64,000 nucleotides of DNA from Pelobates cultripes. Taxonomy: Eukaryota; Chordata; Amphibia; Anura; Pelobatidae. The notes beneath the pieces are model-generated. The model saw nothing but the letters and a program-made list of their open reading frames with translations, ran no database searches and had not been told where the DNA came from. Positions within the stretch are counted from its first letter, which is position 1. Every line of letters starts with the position of its first letter. The stretch covers positions 114,702,021 to 114,766,020 of the forward strand of contig OW240921.1 in the NCBI GenBank assembly GCA_933207985.1, written 5' to 3'. Shown piece after piece: positions 1-10,740 of the stretch. The translations under genes were made by a program, and so were the position numbers.

Positions 1-546
1 CAGAAGTGCAAATATATTGCACATTTATTAAATATTATCGACCATATAACTTTCGTTTTAATAAACTAAATAAAAGATTTATACCCTATATCAATGCATA
101 TTATTGTACTATTAAATGATCATGTTTTTATTATGTTTTAATATTCTTAAGTCTCATAGAAATGACGTCATTTTGGCACCATAATTTGAATTGTTAATTG
201 ATCTACTGCCTTTAAATACTGCTCTATACCAGGTTTGTGTGTTGAACTGCCAGTTGATAAAGCCCTGTGTGGCGAAACACATTTTGACTATTTTATTTTT
301 GTATGTACTATTAAAGGAATATTGGCTATTATTTTATTGTGCCATATACCTTTTATTTTATTTTACCTTTTAGAATTTTATTTTATTTTATACTAACCTG
401 GTCAGTCATCACATTGGATAACTCACTCGCTCATGAATCCCAGGTGTTGATTATACCACCTACGCTATTATAGTGAGCAGTAGATGCTGCTCACTTAAAT
501 GTGAGTACTCTATGTTTCTACACCTACCTACCTTAACACATAAACA
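1..546. other. AT-rich non-coding DNA with a weak hammerhead-like motif
   Basis: No coding signal. At 254-277 a TTGATAA, then GCC/GGC that can pair, then GAAAC resembles a decayed hammerhead core like the clearer ones elsewhere in this window. This suggests a remnant of a Penelope-like terminal repeat, but the core is mutated. Confidence 0.25.
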
Positions 547-1165
547 GTGAGCACTATTTGGTTTTATTTCTCTCCCTATACTGAAGACTTCCTCCGTTGG
601 TCAACACGTGCTACCAACACCTGCCTAGGTGTTCTCTTTGACTCCGACCTCTCCTTCAAGCCTCATGTTCAATCTATCGCCAAATCCTGTCATTTCCATC
701 TCAAAAACATTGCGCTCATCCGCCCCTACTTAACGCCAGATGCGACTAAGGTGTTGGTGCATTCCACTGTCCTTTCTCACCTTGACTACTGTAATCCGCT
801 TCTCAGTGGTCTTACGTGCTCCCAACTTGAGCTGTTACAGTCCATAATGAATGCGGCGGCGAGGCTCATCTTCCTGTCCGCCCACACCTCCCATGCCTCA
901 CCCTTCTGTCAGTCCCTACATTGGCTTTCTATAAAATATAGAGCTCAATTTAAAATTCTGGTTCTTGCTTTCAAATCACTACATAATGCTGCTCCTACCT
1001 ATCTATCCTCCCTTATACACAAGTATGTCCCGTCTAGGCCCTTACGATCTGCTGAAGACTTACGTCTATCTTCTGTCCGTACTCCCACCTCTGATGCCCG
1101 CCTTCAAGATTTCTTGAGGGCTGCACCATTCCTGTGGAACTCGCTTCCCTCCTCTGTTAGATGGA
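547..1165 (+). pseudogene. L2-clade LINE reverse transcriptase, C-terminal fragment
   Basis: The reading frame encodes the region after the catalytic core of an L2/CR1-group LINE polymerase, including the stretch around [11 protein letters not shown] and HLDYCNPLL. It matches, almost residue for residue, the L2 copy on the opposite strand at 26039-26713, which identifies it as the same family. It is truncated at both ends: homology starts near 605 and stops near 1161, where the protein turns to unrelated sequence. The polymerase catalytic motif is absent, so it is a dead fragment. Confidence 0.8.
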
Positions 1166-2155
1166 TGTTGTTTCTATTTTTATATTCATGCTTACTTTTA
1201 GATGTAACAATTTGATTATTATTTTAAGTGATTCACATTTTACTTGTAAAAATGTATTATGGTAACGAAAGGGTTAATAAGACCTGTATGCCTATAGTGT
1301 ATAAATATCCAGCTTTAGATGAAAGATACATTCCTCTGATGAAGTGACAGATCATCACGAAACTCGTAAGGCTGCATCTTACCGATACACTGACACAGAT
1401 TTGAACGCAAAGTGAACCAAAGTAGAACGCACGCAGTGAATCTCCCCTTCAGTTACTGGATACACAGGACTCTGCAGCTGTCTGTAAGCTGGCTTTTGAC
1501 AGTCAGCAATGGCAGAGGATCAAGACTGAGACTCCGGAAAAAGGTTCCCACACTTTTGTGCCATCTGTGAATAACTTTGATTTTAAAATATTTACACAAT
1601 TATACTTATTTTTAGAATAAAATCTTTTTTGATGAAAGACATGTTTCTGCATTTTTATACTATGAAGACCAACGGCTGGTGTTGGATGGATAACATTGTC
1701 GGTTACTAAACTTGACTTATATGTAGAAAAGTTTAATACACATTTCTACATTTATTCACTTAGTGGATTACGTTATCATTTATGTGTACCATACTATTAA
1801 ATGTTATTATTAGTGTGTTACTAGACTACTATTGTGCTCCCATTGGCTAGCTTTCCCTGCTGTTTCAATAGAAGGGATTTCAGCTGTACACAAATAGGAG
1901 CATACAGCTTTAAAGACTTATTAGGACTGTTCTGCTCATTTATGGTGTTTCAAAATTATTAAGGATTGTAACTATTACCATTTTCTTTACTTGTTGACAC
2001 AATTTATATACTTCCATTTGGTTTGTGTATATTAAAGATTTTATTGTTATTATTGCAATTATTACTGATCCATTGTATAACATTGTTTAGCAGACTTACC
2101 ATTTCTGCAAATTTTAAATATTGAGGTTTGAAATACACCTATTTTAGAATTGTAA
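1166..2155. other. Non-coding stretch with hammerhead-like motif
   Basis: AT-rich with no supported gene. It holds the hammerhead-like motif at 1336-1363 (listed separately). The rest shows only scattered A/T runs. Confidence 0.4.
1336..1363 (+). ncRNA. Hammerhead-ribozyme-like core
   Basis: CTGATGA (1336-1342) is followed by a 4-bp stem GTGA/TCAC (1344-1347 with 1355-1358) and then GAAAC (1359-1363). This is the order CUGANGA, stem II, GAAA of a hammerhead. I do not see a convincing stem III plus cleavage base, so activity is doubtful. Such cores are known in Penelope-like retroelements of animals. Confidence 0.35.
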
Positions 2156-4080
2156 GTGATAATATCTATCTCCTGGTTGCAGCAATTTTATTTTCTTCTT
2201 TTTGCTATTCTTATTCTTTTTATTAAAATCTTAAAAATGTTTGACAAATTATTCTATTCTTTTGTTTGGTTTAATAAAAAGCCAAGAATAAGTAGGAAAA
2301 TAATTATAACACACTCAAGAGAGGGAGGTTTGTCCTTCCCCAACATACAGCTGATCCATAATTCAGTCATGTTTTCCCATTTTTTGGAATGGGGTAACAT
2401 GAAATCTAGAAGCAAAACATGGTATAAGTTGGAGAAAGAATAGTGTGCTGGAATAGATCCCTTCTTATTCTTTTGGCTTGATAATAAAATGTTTAAAAAT
2501 CTAGGAATAAATAACTGGATTATATCACAAATGTTCAAATCAATTGATCCGATAAAAAAACTTTCTTGTTCAAAATCAAATTTTGTGTAAAGCTTCCTTG
2601 GAATTAATGAAATTATACATAAGAAATCTGGATTTAACTAATTGGTTAAGAAAAAATGTTGTAAAAGTTCGCCAATTAGGATCCAACATTTCTCCAAATA
2701 CTTTTAATAATAATCTTCAATTAAAATATGACTTGTCCAACAAAGAGAGATTTACATACTTCAGAATTACTAATTTTCTCAGATTAATACAAATAATTGA
2801 TCAGTCTCCCCTAGATATGATTCTGTATGGTTCGCAACCTTTAAGATCCTCTAAAATTAGACAGATTACTAATAAACTTACTTTTGAAAATAAAACAAAT
2901 AACATTGTAAAATGGGAAGAAGACTTAGATACAATTTTCCTTACCATTTATGGTTAGAGTCCTTTGACTGTCTCAGGAAATCAATACATTGTATAAATAT
3001 CTTAGAAAACCTCTACAAAATTCTAAATAGATGGTACTTAGTCCCTTCTAGATTATGTAAGTACAAGCCCCAATATACAGACCAATGCTTGAGATGTAAT
3101 AGAGAAATTGGGACTTTAAAACACATATGGTGGGACTGTATTAATTTGGGTCCGATAAAAGATTTTGTGGTATCTCTCTTTAATGATCTAGACTTAAAGA
3201 TTCTAATATTGACTCCTGAGAATTTTCTATTTCATATGAATACTAATGGTCTAACGAAATCTCAAAAATGCCTAACAATAAACATACTAATGGCAGTTAA
3301 GATCTGCCTATCAATATATTGAAAGTCTACAAACATTCCTCAGGTCACTGAAATCTTAATTCAAATTAATCATCAAGAAATTATGGAAAAAGCTTTCTTT
3401 TTCAATAACAGTAATATTCCGAAGTATAATAAAATTTGGTCTAAATGGTTCGAATACTATAAAAAGGAAATTTGACCCACAACAAATCTGCTGGGCATAG
3501 ATAGATAGTTGGAAACACTACAGATGCACCTGCCTCTCTCTGCTCAACCCCAATTATTTGTTGGCCACCTTTCCAACACCCTGCCCCCCTCTTTCTCCCT
3601 TGAGCGCACATATTCGATCATCCTCTCTCGGACAAACTTCAATTCACGCTAATTAATTTAGGATGTTGTCTTGTTTATTCTGTATTTTGTTAGTATCTGT
3701 AATTTTGATTTTTAACATAGTACATGGAATGTGTGGTCTAAGAATACTGATAAATATAGCGAACCCTTGATATGTTAGATTAAGGGATTTCACTATTTAC
3801 AGTTTATTTATATTTTATCTTGAAGCTATCAATATTATCTGTCTAAGATATTTATCCCACACATTATTGTATTCTGTCTTTGTCAGAAGCTAAACTAGCG
3901 AATTCCTTGAAATCTGATCTTGCAATTATATTTTTTCTGACTATTAGATTTGATTGTATTGTATGTATGCATTTTATTACGTCTTGTTGATGCCAGTGGT
4001 TTAATATTGTTCATTTCCTGACTGTATGTCTTGTTTTATTGAAAATTAATAAAAATCATTTAATAATAGAAAAAAAAAAA
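2156..4080 (+). mobile_element. L1-type LINE, 3' end with poly(A)
   Basis: Three overlapping frames carry the last part of L1 ORF2p: a stretch ending in KKPRISRKI and EGGLSFPN (near 2260-2350), a middle block (2583-2957), and the C-terminal region with WYLVPSRLCKY and the cysteine motif CLRCN...HIWWDC (3040-3140). Stops and frame changes separate them, so the ORF is dead. From about 3475 a non-coding 3' UTR follows, ending in an A run at 4069-4080. It is a 5'-truncated insertion lacking the endonuclease and polymerase active sites. Whether it belongs to the Tx1 or the classical L1 branch cannot be decided here. Confidence 0.75.
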
Positions 4081-4126
4081 GTTTCCCAAGCTTTATTGTA
4101 AAGTATAAGTTAAAATCATAATCAAC

Positions 4127-4157
4127 GTTTCAGTCCGCCGTTCGGTACTTTCATCAG
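4127..4157 (-). ncRNA. Hammerhead-ribozyme-like core, minus strand
   Basis: Read on the minus strand: CTGATGA (4157-4151), a bulged stem II in which AGT and CCG pair with CGG and ACT, then GAAAC (4131-4127). It faces the plus-strand core at 4367, so the two lie about 210 bp apart in opposite orientation. Confidence 0.4.
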
Positions 4158-4366
4158 GATTAAATGTTGATTACAATTTTAACTAATACTTTACAAAAAA
4201 GACTGGATTACTTTTAAAGATTGTGAGTGCAGCTGCTTCTATGGATTCTTGTGTATGTGTATATGTATGTGTATGTATGTCCAAACTTTTGAACTCCAAC
4301 AGTGAAAAAATAAATAAATACCTGGTGCCCAGTCACAAATTCATAAATATCAAGACTTGTGATGTC

Positions 4367-4417
4367 CTGATGAAAGTTCCCTAGAGAGACTGAAACGTTG
4401 ATTTGCTGGAATTCGTC
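4367..4417 (+). ncRNA. Hammerhead-ribozyme-like motif with possible cleavage site
   Basis: CTGATGA (4367-4373), a stem II closed by AGT/ACT (4375-4377 with 4389-4391), GAAAC (4392-4396), then a 3-bp stem III ACG/CGT (4395-4397 with 4414-4416) and C4417 in the cleavage position. A very short stem III is reported for hammerheads in Penelope-like elements. I do not see a stable stem I, so activity is unproven. The surrounding 4081-4460 looks like a terminal repeat of such an element. Confidence 0.45.
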
Positions 4418-4474
4418 AAATAAAGAACCTACCTGAATGAAAACCTTGAAGTGCTGGTATTTTTTGTAGATATC

Positions 4475-4621
4475 TCTCTCTCTCCCTGTCCCTCTCCCTC
4501 TCCCTCATGGAGGTTCTCTGAAAGCTTATCATTAAAAAATTCTGTTATTCCAATAGAAAAGGTATTACAAGATACAAATCTTATCTGTTTTTTACATATG
4601 TATATATGTGTGTGTGTGTGT
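4475..4621. repeat. Simple repeats (CTCTCC-rich and TG)
   Basis: A CT-rich run near 4475-4506 and a (TG)n tract near 4603-4621. Nothing else is recognisable between them. Confidence 0.7.
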
Positions 4622-4629
4622 AGATGACA

Positions 4630-4960
4630 AGTGTTAGCATTACAGGGATTGTATTAATTACAGTATTTGTGAGTGCTTGGGAAATGGATACAGAAATTAC
4701 AAACACAAAGCAGAGTAGTATTTAATGCAGGAAGAGATGAAATACAGGATTATTGTAATTATTATTAAGGACACATTTAAGATTTCCAGTTATTTTTCAA
4801 TGAATAATTTTATTGAAGTATTTAAAAGATAAGGTCACATGAGTTACATTAATACTCTAGTGAATTAATTGTTAGAGGTTCGAAATATTGTTACCTCAGA
4901 GTATGTTTCACACGAGTGTGCTCTGAGTATATTACACCGATGACATCACAAATGGACACA
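4630..4960. repeat. Duplicated 3' flank of the methyltransferase unit (copy A)
   Basis: This segment is closely similar to 51890-52200 and 58170-58505. In each case it lies beyond the last exon of a methyltransferase copy. It carries no coding signal and marks the edge of the duplicated unit. Confidence 0.75.
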
Positions 4961-5279
4961 GAAGTGCTGCAGCGCTAAGTTTGGATTTTACTTCCTTCCA
5001 CTGCACTTCTCAACCTAGGAAGTACTTCAATTAATTTATTGGGGTCCTGGAATGAGTAATTGTAATTTCTAAATAATGATACCACCAGTAACATCAAGCC
5101 ATGACTTAATAAAGACAGGACCACTGTCACAACTTTGCCAGGTGTATGGACTGCCCATAAAGGGATCAGGGGTGCTGGATATTCGTACATTTGTAAAATG
5201 CTTGGCTGACTTGGTGGCATCAGAGTTTGTGCATCCCTAGAACTTATATATTAGGTAGGTAGGTGCTCTTTCACTTTCT

Positions 5280-6440
5280 CTTAGATTTTGGACTTCCAGA
5301 GAAATGACAATTCTGCTTTACAATGTAAAATTAGACATATATCTTTTTTCACATGTTCTTTATCTTGGCACTAGCCATCAACGTATATTTCTAAAGCATA
5401 AATTAGTTTTTAACTAAATATTCTTTTCCCAAATAAAAAAACTAATAGTAGCTTACCTCTTAGCACCTATCAGAAATAAAATATAGAATATTAGGACACA
5501 TAAATTCCATATCAAGACCAGATTGACATAGACCCTGTTGTTTTTTTGCTCAAAGTAAAGCTTCTATTTTGGCTTTTATCCTTGAGTGCCTGGATCAATA
5601 TGTATTTTCTATATCAAGGAAGTGAGACCTGGCTGTTCTAAGTTCCTGAGCACCCAGGAAGCCTGGAGAGTGCAGTGTCCATTATCTTTTCTAGAAGTAT
5701 AGTACCTGAACTAGGGGTTCTCTGCATCCCCAGCAAATCAACATTTCTGAAATAACTCCTACACCTCTGTCCCCTTTCAACTGTCAGTAAGAAATAGTTG
5801 CGAATGAACAATGTAGTAATTGTACATAGCTCACTTTTACTAACAAATGTATTCATCCAACTTTGATGCACATTGATCGCACTGAACAGGACAAAAAGTC
5901 CTGAAAAGATTAGGGTTACTCACTAAAGTAGCAAATTAAAATCTTTTTCAAATTTTCCTACATTTTTCCATTCACATTTTTCAACCTACAACCTGTCATT
6001 TAAAAAAAAAAAAAAAGACAATTATTATTGTGTGTGAAGATTTACTCAGAAAAAAACTTTAGTAGCATACGTGTACTTTGAATCCAATTTTTTTTTTTAT
6101 CCAATTTTGGTACCTATTTTTTTAGATTTCTAAACCCAAATTTTAGACAAACAAAGTATGCGGAAAGAATATGAATACATTTGTTAAACATTATTTTAAT
6201 AGATGATATTAATGAGACACTCTTTCTTTTCTTTGTCTTTTATTACTAATTACTATTTGGAGGGAGTCTCCTGTAATTATTGCAATGGTATAACCATTAA
6301 CATTAGGAACTTTAAACATAAGTATGTAAGTAATTTTATTTTAGTGATTTATATAAATATAAATATAATTTTTTTTTGCATTTTATGTCATGCATTTTTT
6401 ATATAATGCATTTAAAAATAGGGGTTCATTTACCCTATTG
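5280..6440. repeat. Duplicated 3' flank, shared with 34000-35137
   Basis: The segment between the outer flank and exon 3 of copy A is similar over most of its length to 34000-35137, next to exon 3 of copy B. Small indels differ between the two, and any short ORF in it is not conserved, so it is non-coding. Poly(A) and poly(T) tracts sit at 6001-6016 and 6089-6098. Confidence 0.75.
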
Positions 6441-6870
6441 TTAGATATTTTTCTTTTTGACAGCCCTAATAAAACATAGATGATCATAAGCTACCACCTC
6501 ATTGCCTATTTTACTTTTCCGTACCTCACATCGCTCAATCGCAAGACCTGCATCTTCCAGAGCTTCTTTTATAAACTTTTCATCACACCCTAAAACATGG
6601 TACTTTTCCTCACCAACAGTGAAAAATGCACCATTATAACCACCAAATAATAATAGGCGTCCTCCTAGTTTTAGCATGGAAGCTATTTGTTTCATGTTAG
6701 AGCGGTAAACATCATGATCTTCACTAACCATATGTGTTACATAAAGGCTCAACACACAATCAGCTTTTGGTAACACAGCAGGGTCCGTAGGGTTGGCTTT
6801 GCTGAAATCACATTTTAAGATGCGTTTGATCCTTCTACGTAGGTCATTTTCCTTTTCTTTAAAACGATCA
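6441..6870 (-). CDS. Copy A exon 3
   Basis: 430 nt after a TTTTTAG acceptor. Encodes the C-terminal 143 residues and the TAA stop at 6443-6441. Contains KCDFSK, LPKADCVLS, MLKLGGRLLLFGG and the closing FIRAVKKK. Confidence 0.92.
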
Positions 6871-9753
6871 CTAAAAAGATTGAAAATTCAGTTATTACAG
6901 TAAATGCATTGCATTCTATCACAGTTGCGTAGAACCCCTACACACAGTATGTAAACCCACAGAAAACCTAATAACCTATTAGTGAACCTTAGAATGGTTG
7001 GCCTTAACATAGTAGTCACAGAATAGCCAAAGAAGTCAGAATGCCAGAGATCAGGAGAGCGATACAGGAATAGCCAGGTCAGCGTACCAGAAAGGACAGA
7101 AGTCAAGATACAAGCCGAGTCAGGAAACCAGAGAACAGAATAGTCAATAGTGAAAATATGCCAAATAATCACTGAGAGAAAATAAGTAGCACTATAGGGA
7201 AAACTAAGAACCACAATAGGGCAAAGAACAAAGCAAAAGACAGCCTTTTTAGAAGGGAGAGTCTTTTGCTTTAAGGCAACAACCCGAAAATGTTCTGGCC
7301 CTGTGAAAATGACCCGGCCTACATCATCGACGTAATTACGTGTGCATCGTGTCATAGGAAGGGGAGTTATTGCCAGCGTGGGACATGCTGACCTGACTGT
7401 GAGAGGAATCGGCATCGCGTGCTAGTGGGGCTGGACTATTGGAAGCCAGGAACCCTCTTTCAAGATTAATCTGCTGGGAAATGGTTCAACACTGAATGTA
7501 GGGACAGTGCCAGGAGACTCCAGTCACCATAACCAAATCAATGAGATGAAATGGTTATAGTGCCTGCACTGTCCCTTTAAGAAGAATTTTATCTCTCAAC
7601 AAAAATATAAATCACAGCATGTACACTGTGAGATACTTACAGATCGTAGCAAGCTGAAATCTCAATGACAACATTTAGACTAAAATAGCCATACTGTGTC
7701 TATAGCTGGGTTTAAGAATCTTTCCAGTTCAGCTACACTGAACAAAATTATAAACATAACACTTTTTGTTTTTGCCCCCATTTTTCACGAGTTGAACTCA
7801 AAGATCTAAGACTTTTTCTATGTACACAAAAGGCCTATTTCTCTCAAATATTGTTCACAAATCTGTCTAAATCTGTGTTAGTGAGCACTTATCCTTTGCC
7901 AAGATAATCCATCAACCTCACAGGTGTGGCATATCAAGATGCTGATTAGACAGCATGATTACTGCACAGGTGTGCCTTAGGCTGGCCACAATAAAAGGCC
8001 ACTCTAAAATGTACAGACAGACAAAGATTTACACTTGGATACCTACAGGGTTATTGACAAACGTGAGAATTTAAGGTGAATTTCAATTTTAAGGTCAAAT
8101 AGCCAAACAGGAAAAAAAATCTCTGTCTCTATACTTTCAGTTTGGCTACTTTGGCCTAAAACTTGTAATTCACTTTGAACTCTCAGTTTGCTAAATAACC
8201 TGTTATAACCAGAAACTATCCTTTTGTTGAGAATCAAACCTGTGTCATCTATTGCCCCATCATTTATTAGCAAGTCTATACCACACAGTACCACGACTCA
8301 AAGCACCATAACTACTTCAGCATGCAGAATTAGTAACAGTGCCATGAATGTCCAGTCACCCTCGCAGAGTAGGTGTAATAACTAGAGTAGAAACCTCTCC
8401 TGCTGCTAGAAGCCCCTGCAACTGTGATAAACTATTTGGCTGAGAGCAACAACTGACAGGGCTTGGCGCAGTGGAGCTAATTAGAAGCTCTTTGCAGGAG
8501 CTTCCAGCAGCAAGGAATTTGGCAGAGGATGCTGGCAGTCCTGGCACCTCTACTACAGTGGGCATGGTAGTTATGCTGCTTAGAGGGTTCCTTTAAAAAT
8601 ACACGCTAAACACCAAAACCACTACAGCTTAATGTAGTGGTCTTGGTACGTAAATGATCTCCCTGTTCTGAGACAGCTGTAAGCATTGCCATTTGTAAGA
8701 AACAGCACTATTTATATTTCACAGTCTGTGTGCCTCTAATGGTTGTCAGAGAGCCCCAAGAAGCATGTGTTAGTAAAAACTGTAAATAAATACCAGTCTT
8801 CACAGTTGTTGTCATGGCAATGTCGTATGAAGTTAAGTCTTCCCATAAAGAAGCATTATAATATTCTTGGATGAAGAAAGTCCGCTTGGTGCGATTGTAT
8901 AGAGAAAATAGTATTGTACATATGAATCAGATCTCATCATTCCAAAGACTAATGCTATTTGCTATCAAACAACAACTGTCATATTAAAATGTCACCTGTT
9001 GCCGTCAGATTCCATTACATATTTGGACAGGAAAGACCAATCAAACGCATCTTCATGGCCGTTCACCCACTTCTGCACATCGTTGACGCATACATCACTG
9101 AATTCTAAAATAGAGATCTCCTTGAAGAATTCAAAAATTAGGAACATCTGGATTACACTTGGACCCACTGAGATGTCAATCAAGTGGTCCCCACCAATGA
9201 GACCTGGTAAAAGGAACATTAAATAATATTACAACACCTATATCATTTTTAGTTTGCATGTCAATCCTTTAAAGTAACACTCCAGGGACCATAACTATTG
9301 TATCCTCATTAAGTGGTTATGGTTCCAGGAAGTCTTAATTCCTCTTCAATTTTTCTAAAGAGGCTCTTAAATTAACCTTCAACTATGTGTAAAAATATGT
9401 AAAAATGTGCTGTAATGATTGTCTTTACATATGACTAACATAGTTACAGAGCTGAAAAGAGACTTGCGTCCTCACATATGCTTTTGCTGTTGATCCAAAA
9501 ACTTCTGTACTTTCATGCTCTATATCCATTCCTTTTTTCGTTAATAAAATCCTAGAAACAGAAATCTGTTGCTAAACATTATTAAATAAGATATTAACAT
9601 ACCGTCCTTAGCTTCCTTAAAAAGCTCTTCAACTGGAAATTTTAAAACCTCATCCAACATCAAAGCATCAGATGTTGCAGATAAATATATTTCAGCAAAC
9701 CTTTTTGAATCTATATCATGCAGATGATAGTGTTTATGGGTGGATGAAGTCAT
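6441..9753 (-). CDS. Nicotinamide/indolethylamine N-methyltransferase-like gene, copy A (3 exons)
   Basis: Intact three-exon gene for a 262-aa S-adenosylmethionine-dependent small-molecule N-methyltransferase of the NNMT/INMT/PNMT family, expected to be cytosolic. Coding exons: 9753-9603 (151 nt), 9203-8996 (208 nt), 6870-6441 (430 nt). Every intron starts GT and ends AG, and the phases join in frame. Recognisable family blocks: GGDHLIDIS and GPS in exon 2 (SAM motif I), EDAFDWS late in exon 2, LPKADCVLS and LGGRLLLFG in exon 3. Introns are 399 and about 2,125 bp. The start ATG follows a TATA box by about 65 nt. Motif I reads DISVGP where I would expect D-I-G-x-G-P, so substrate and activity cannot be assumed. 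Family membership is secure; the orthologue (NNMT or INMT) is not. Confidence 0.92.
6985..7440. mobile_element. Decayed LTR related to the gypsy LTR
   Basis: Inside intron 2 of copy A. The stretch with ATACAAGCCGAGTCA and neighbouring AGAATAGTCA-type words resembles the LTR of the complete gypsy element at 18031-18563, but is diverged and has no internal region. Probably a solo LTR remnant. Confidence 0.45.
7735..8020 (+). mobile_element. Tc1-like transposon 5' end remnant
   Basis: From about 7750 to 8018 the sequence matches, from memory, the non-coding 5' end of a Tc1-like element widespread in fish and amphibians (ending around AATAAAAGGCCACTCT). The transposase that should follow is missing. 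It sits in intron 2 of copy A. Confidence 0.45.
8560..8660. repeat. Interspersed repeat (MITE-like) in intron 2
   Basis: A short repeat with TTCCTTTAAAAA and CCAAAACCACTACAGC. It recurs almost unchanged at 62545-62640 in intron 2 of copy D and in part near 54600 in copy C, so it predates duplication of the unit. Confidence 0.6.
8996..9203 (-). CDS. Copy A exon 2
   Basis: 208 nt, preceded by TTACCAG and followed by GTGACA. Encodes the SAM-binding glycine motif (DISVGPS) and the EDAFDWSFL block. Confidence 0.92.
9603..9753 (-). CDS. Copy A exon 1
   Basis: Encodes the first 50 residues from MTSSTHKHYHL and ends one base into a glycine codon before a GTATGT donor. The same 151-nt exon recurs in copies B and C. 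Confidence 0.92.
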
Positions 9754-9816
9754 TCTTGGTCTCTGAATGATCAAGTTAGATGCACCAGAAATGCTGTGAT
9801 TACAGCTTGAGGTACA

Positions 9817-9827
9817 GTTTATAAATA
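9817..9827 (-). promoter_or_regulatory. TATA box of copy A
   Basis: TATTTATAAAC on the minus strand, about 65 nt before the start codon. An equivalent box stands upstream of copies B and C and of the exon 1 remnant at 51460. Confidence 0.6.
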
Positions 9828-9849
9828 CCTGATAAGTCCACAAGCAAAA

Positions 9850-10740
9850 TAATTCTATGTCATGTGTGTTTTTATTGTTTTCTTTTTCATATTGGAGATT
9901 ACTGCTGTTTTATTTACTCTAATTTGAGGCAAATTTGTTTTGTATACCACACTATCTGGTTTGATCCAAAATAAGGCTAATGACAGGAGATGAAGGACAT
10001 GTGATTGTATGTTTTTCAGTCTTCTAATTTATATGCATGTAAAAAAGATGTGTGTGTGAGTTCTTTAGTGCACATTTAGATACTTTAACAGAATCAAGTT
10101 AAAACCTAGGGGAATTTTAATTTAATTGATGTCTGTTTTATCTCCCTCATAGATCAAGTTAAAAGGATCCTACTATTCCAAACTATCCCATACACACCAG
10201 TAATATGTAACATATGTAAAACCAATCTGAATACTATGTACACCAATATTAAGTAACTTCTAAAATCATGGGGCATGATCATTTCGCACAGCCAGGGAAC
10301 TACAGGGACCCGCCTCAACAGGTCAAAGCTCTGAGAGAAGCGAGGAGACGCTGAAAGCAGCTGGCGCCTCTGAGAGATCGAAGAAAGTTTTAACAAATTC
10401 ACTCTGAGAACCTGCTGTACCTGAGGTCTGACTGTCCACGAGTCAAGGATAAGAGGAGAAGGAAAAAGGTGTGTGGCTTCGTACAATACTTTGCTTAACT
10501 GAGTATTCGCTGAATTGAAAGATCTACAGACAACTGAATGAGCAGTAACCCTTGAGGGTTAAAAACATTTTTTTTTTCATAAGCAATATATGCTAACTAC
10601 AGTGAATTAATAATTTTGCAAAGAGTCTAGTTAACAGGGGTAAAATAAGCTACTGTACAAATAGGGAAATAGTGAGTTCTCAAACAGTGAAAGCACATAT
10701 TGCAATTTAAATAGCATAGGCAAAATAATGTAGCCCATGG
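9850..10740. other. Upstream flank of copy A (duplicated with 45540-46700)
   Basis: No gene. Blocks at 9950-10130 and 10140-10260 are similar to 45600-45755 and 46540-46690 upstream of copy B. Copy B carries an extra terminal-inverted-repeat element between these two blocks. Confidence 0.65.

Noticed and set aside
4975..5220. 81-codon hydrophobic minus-strand ORF
   Set aside because: No family recognised, no splice context, and no counterpart in the other duplicated units; probably chance or part of a repeat.
5638..5871. 77-codon minus-strand ORF beside copy A
   Set aside because: The duplicated segment near copy B (about 34310-34560) has a 13-bp indel and other changes that break the frame, so it is not protein-coding.
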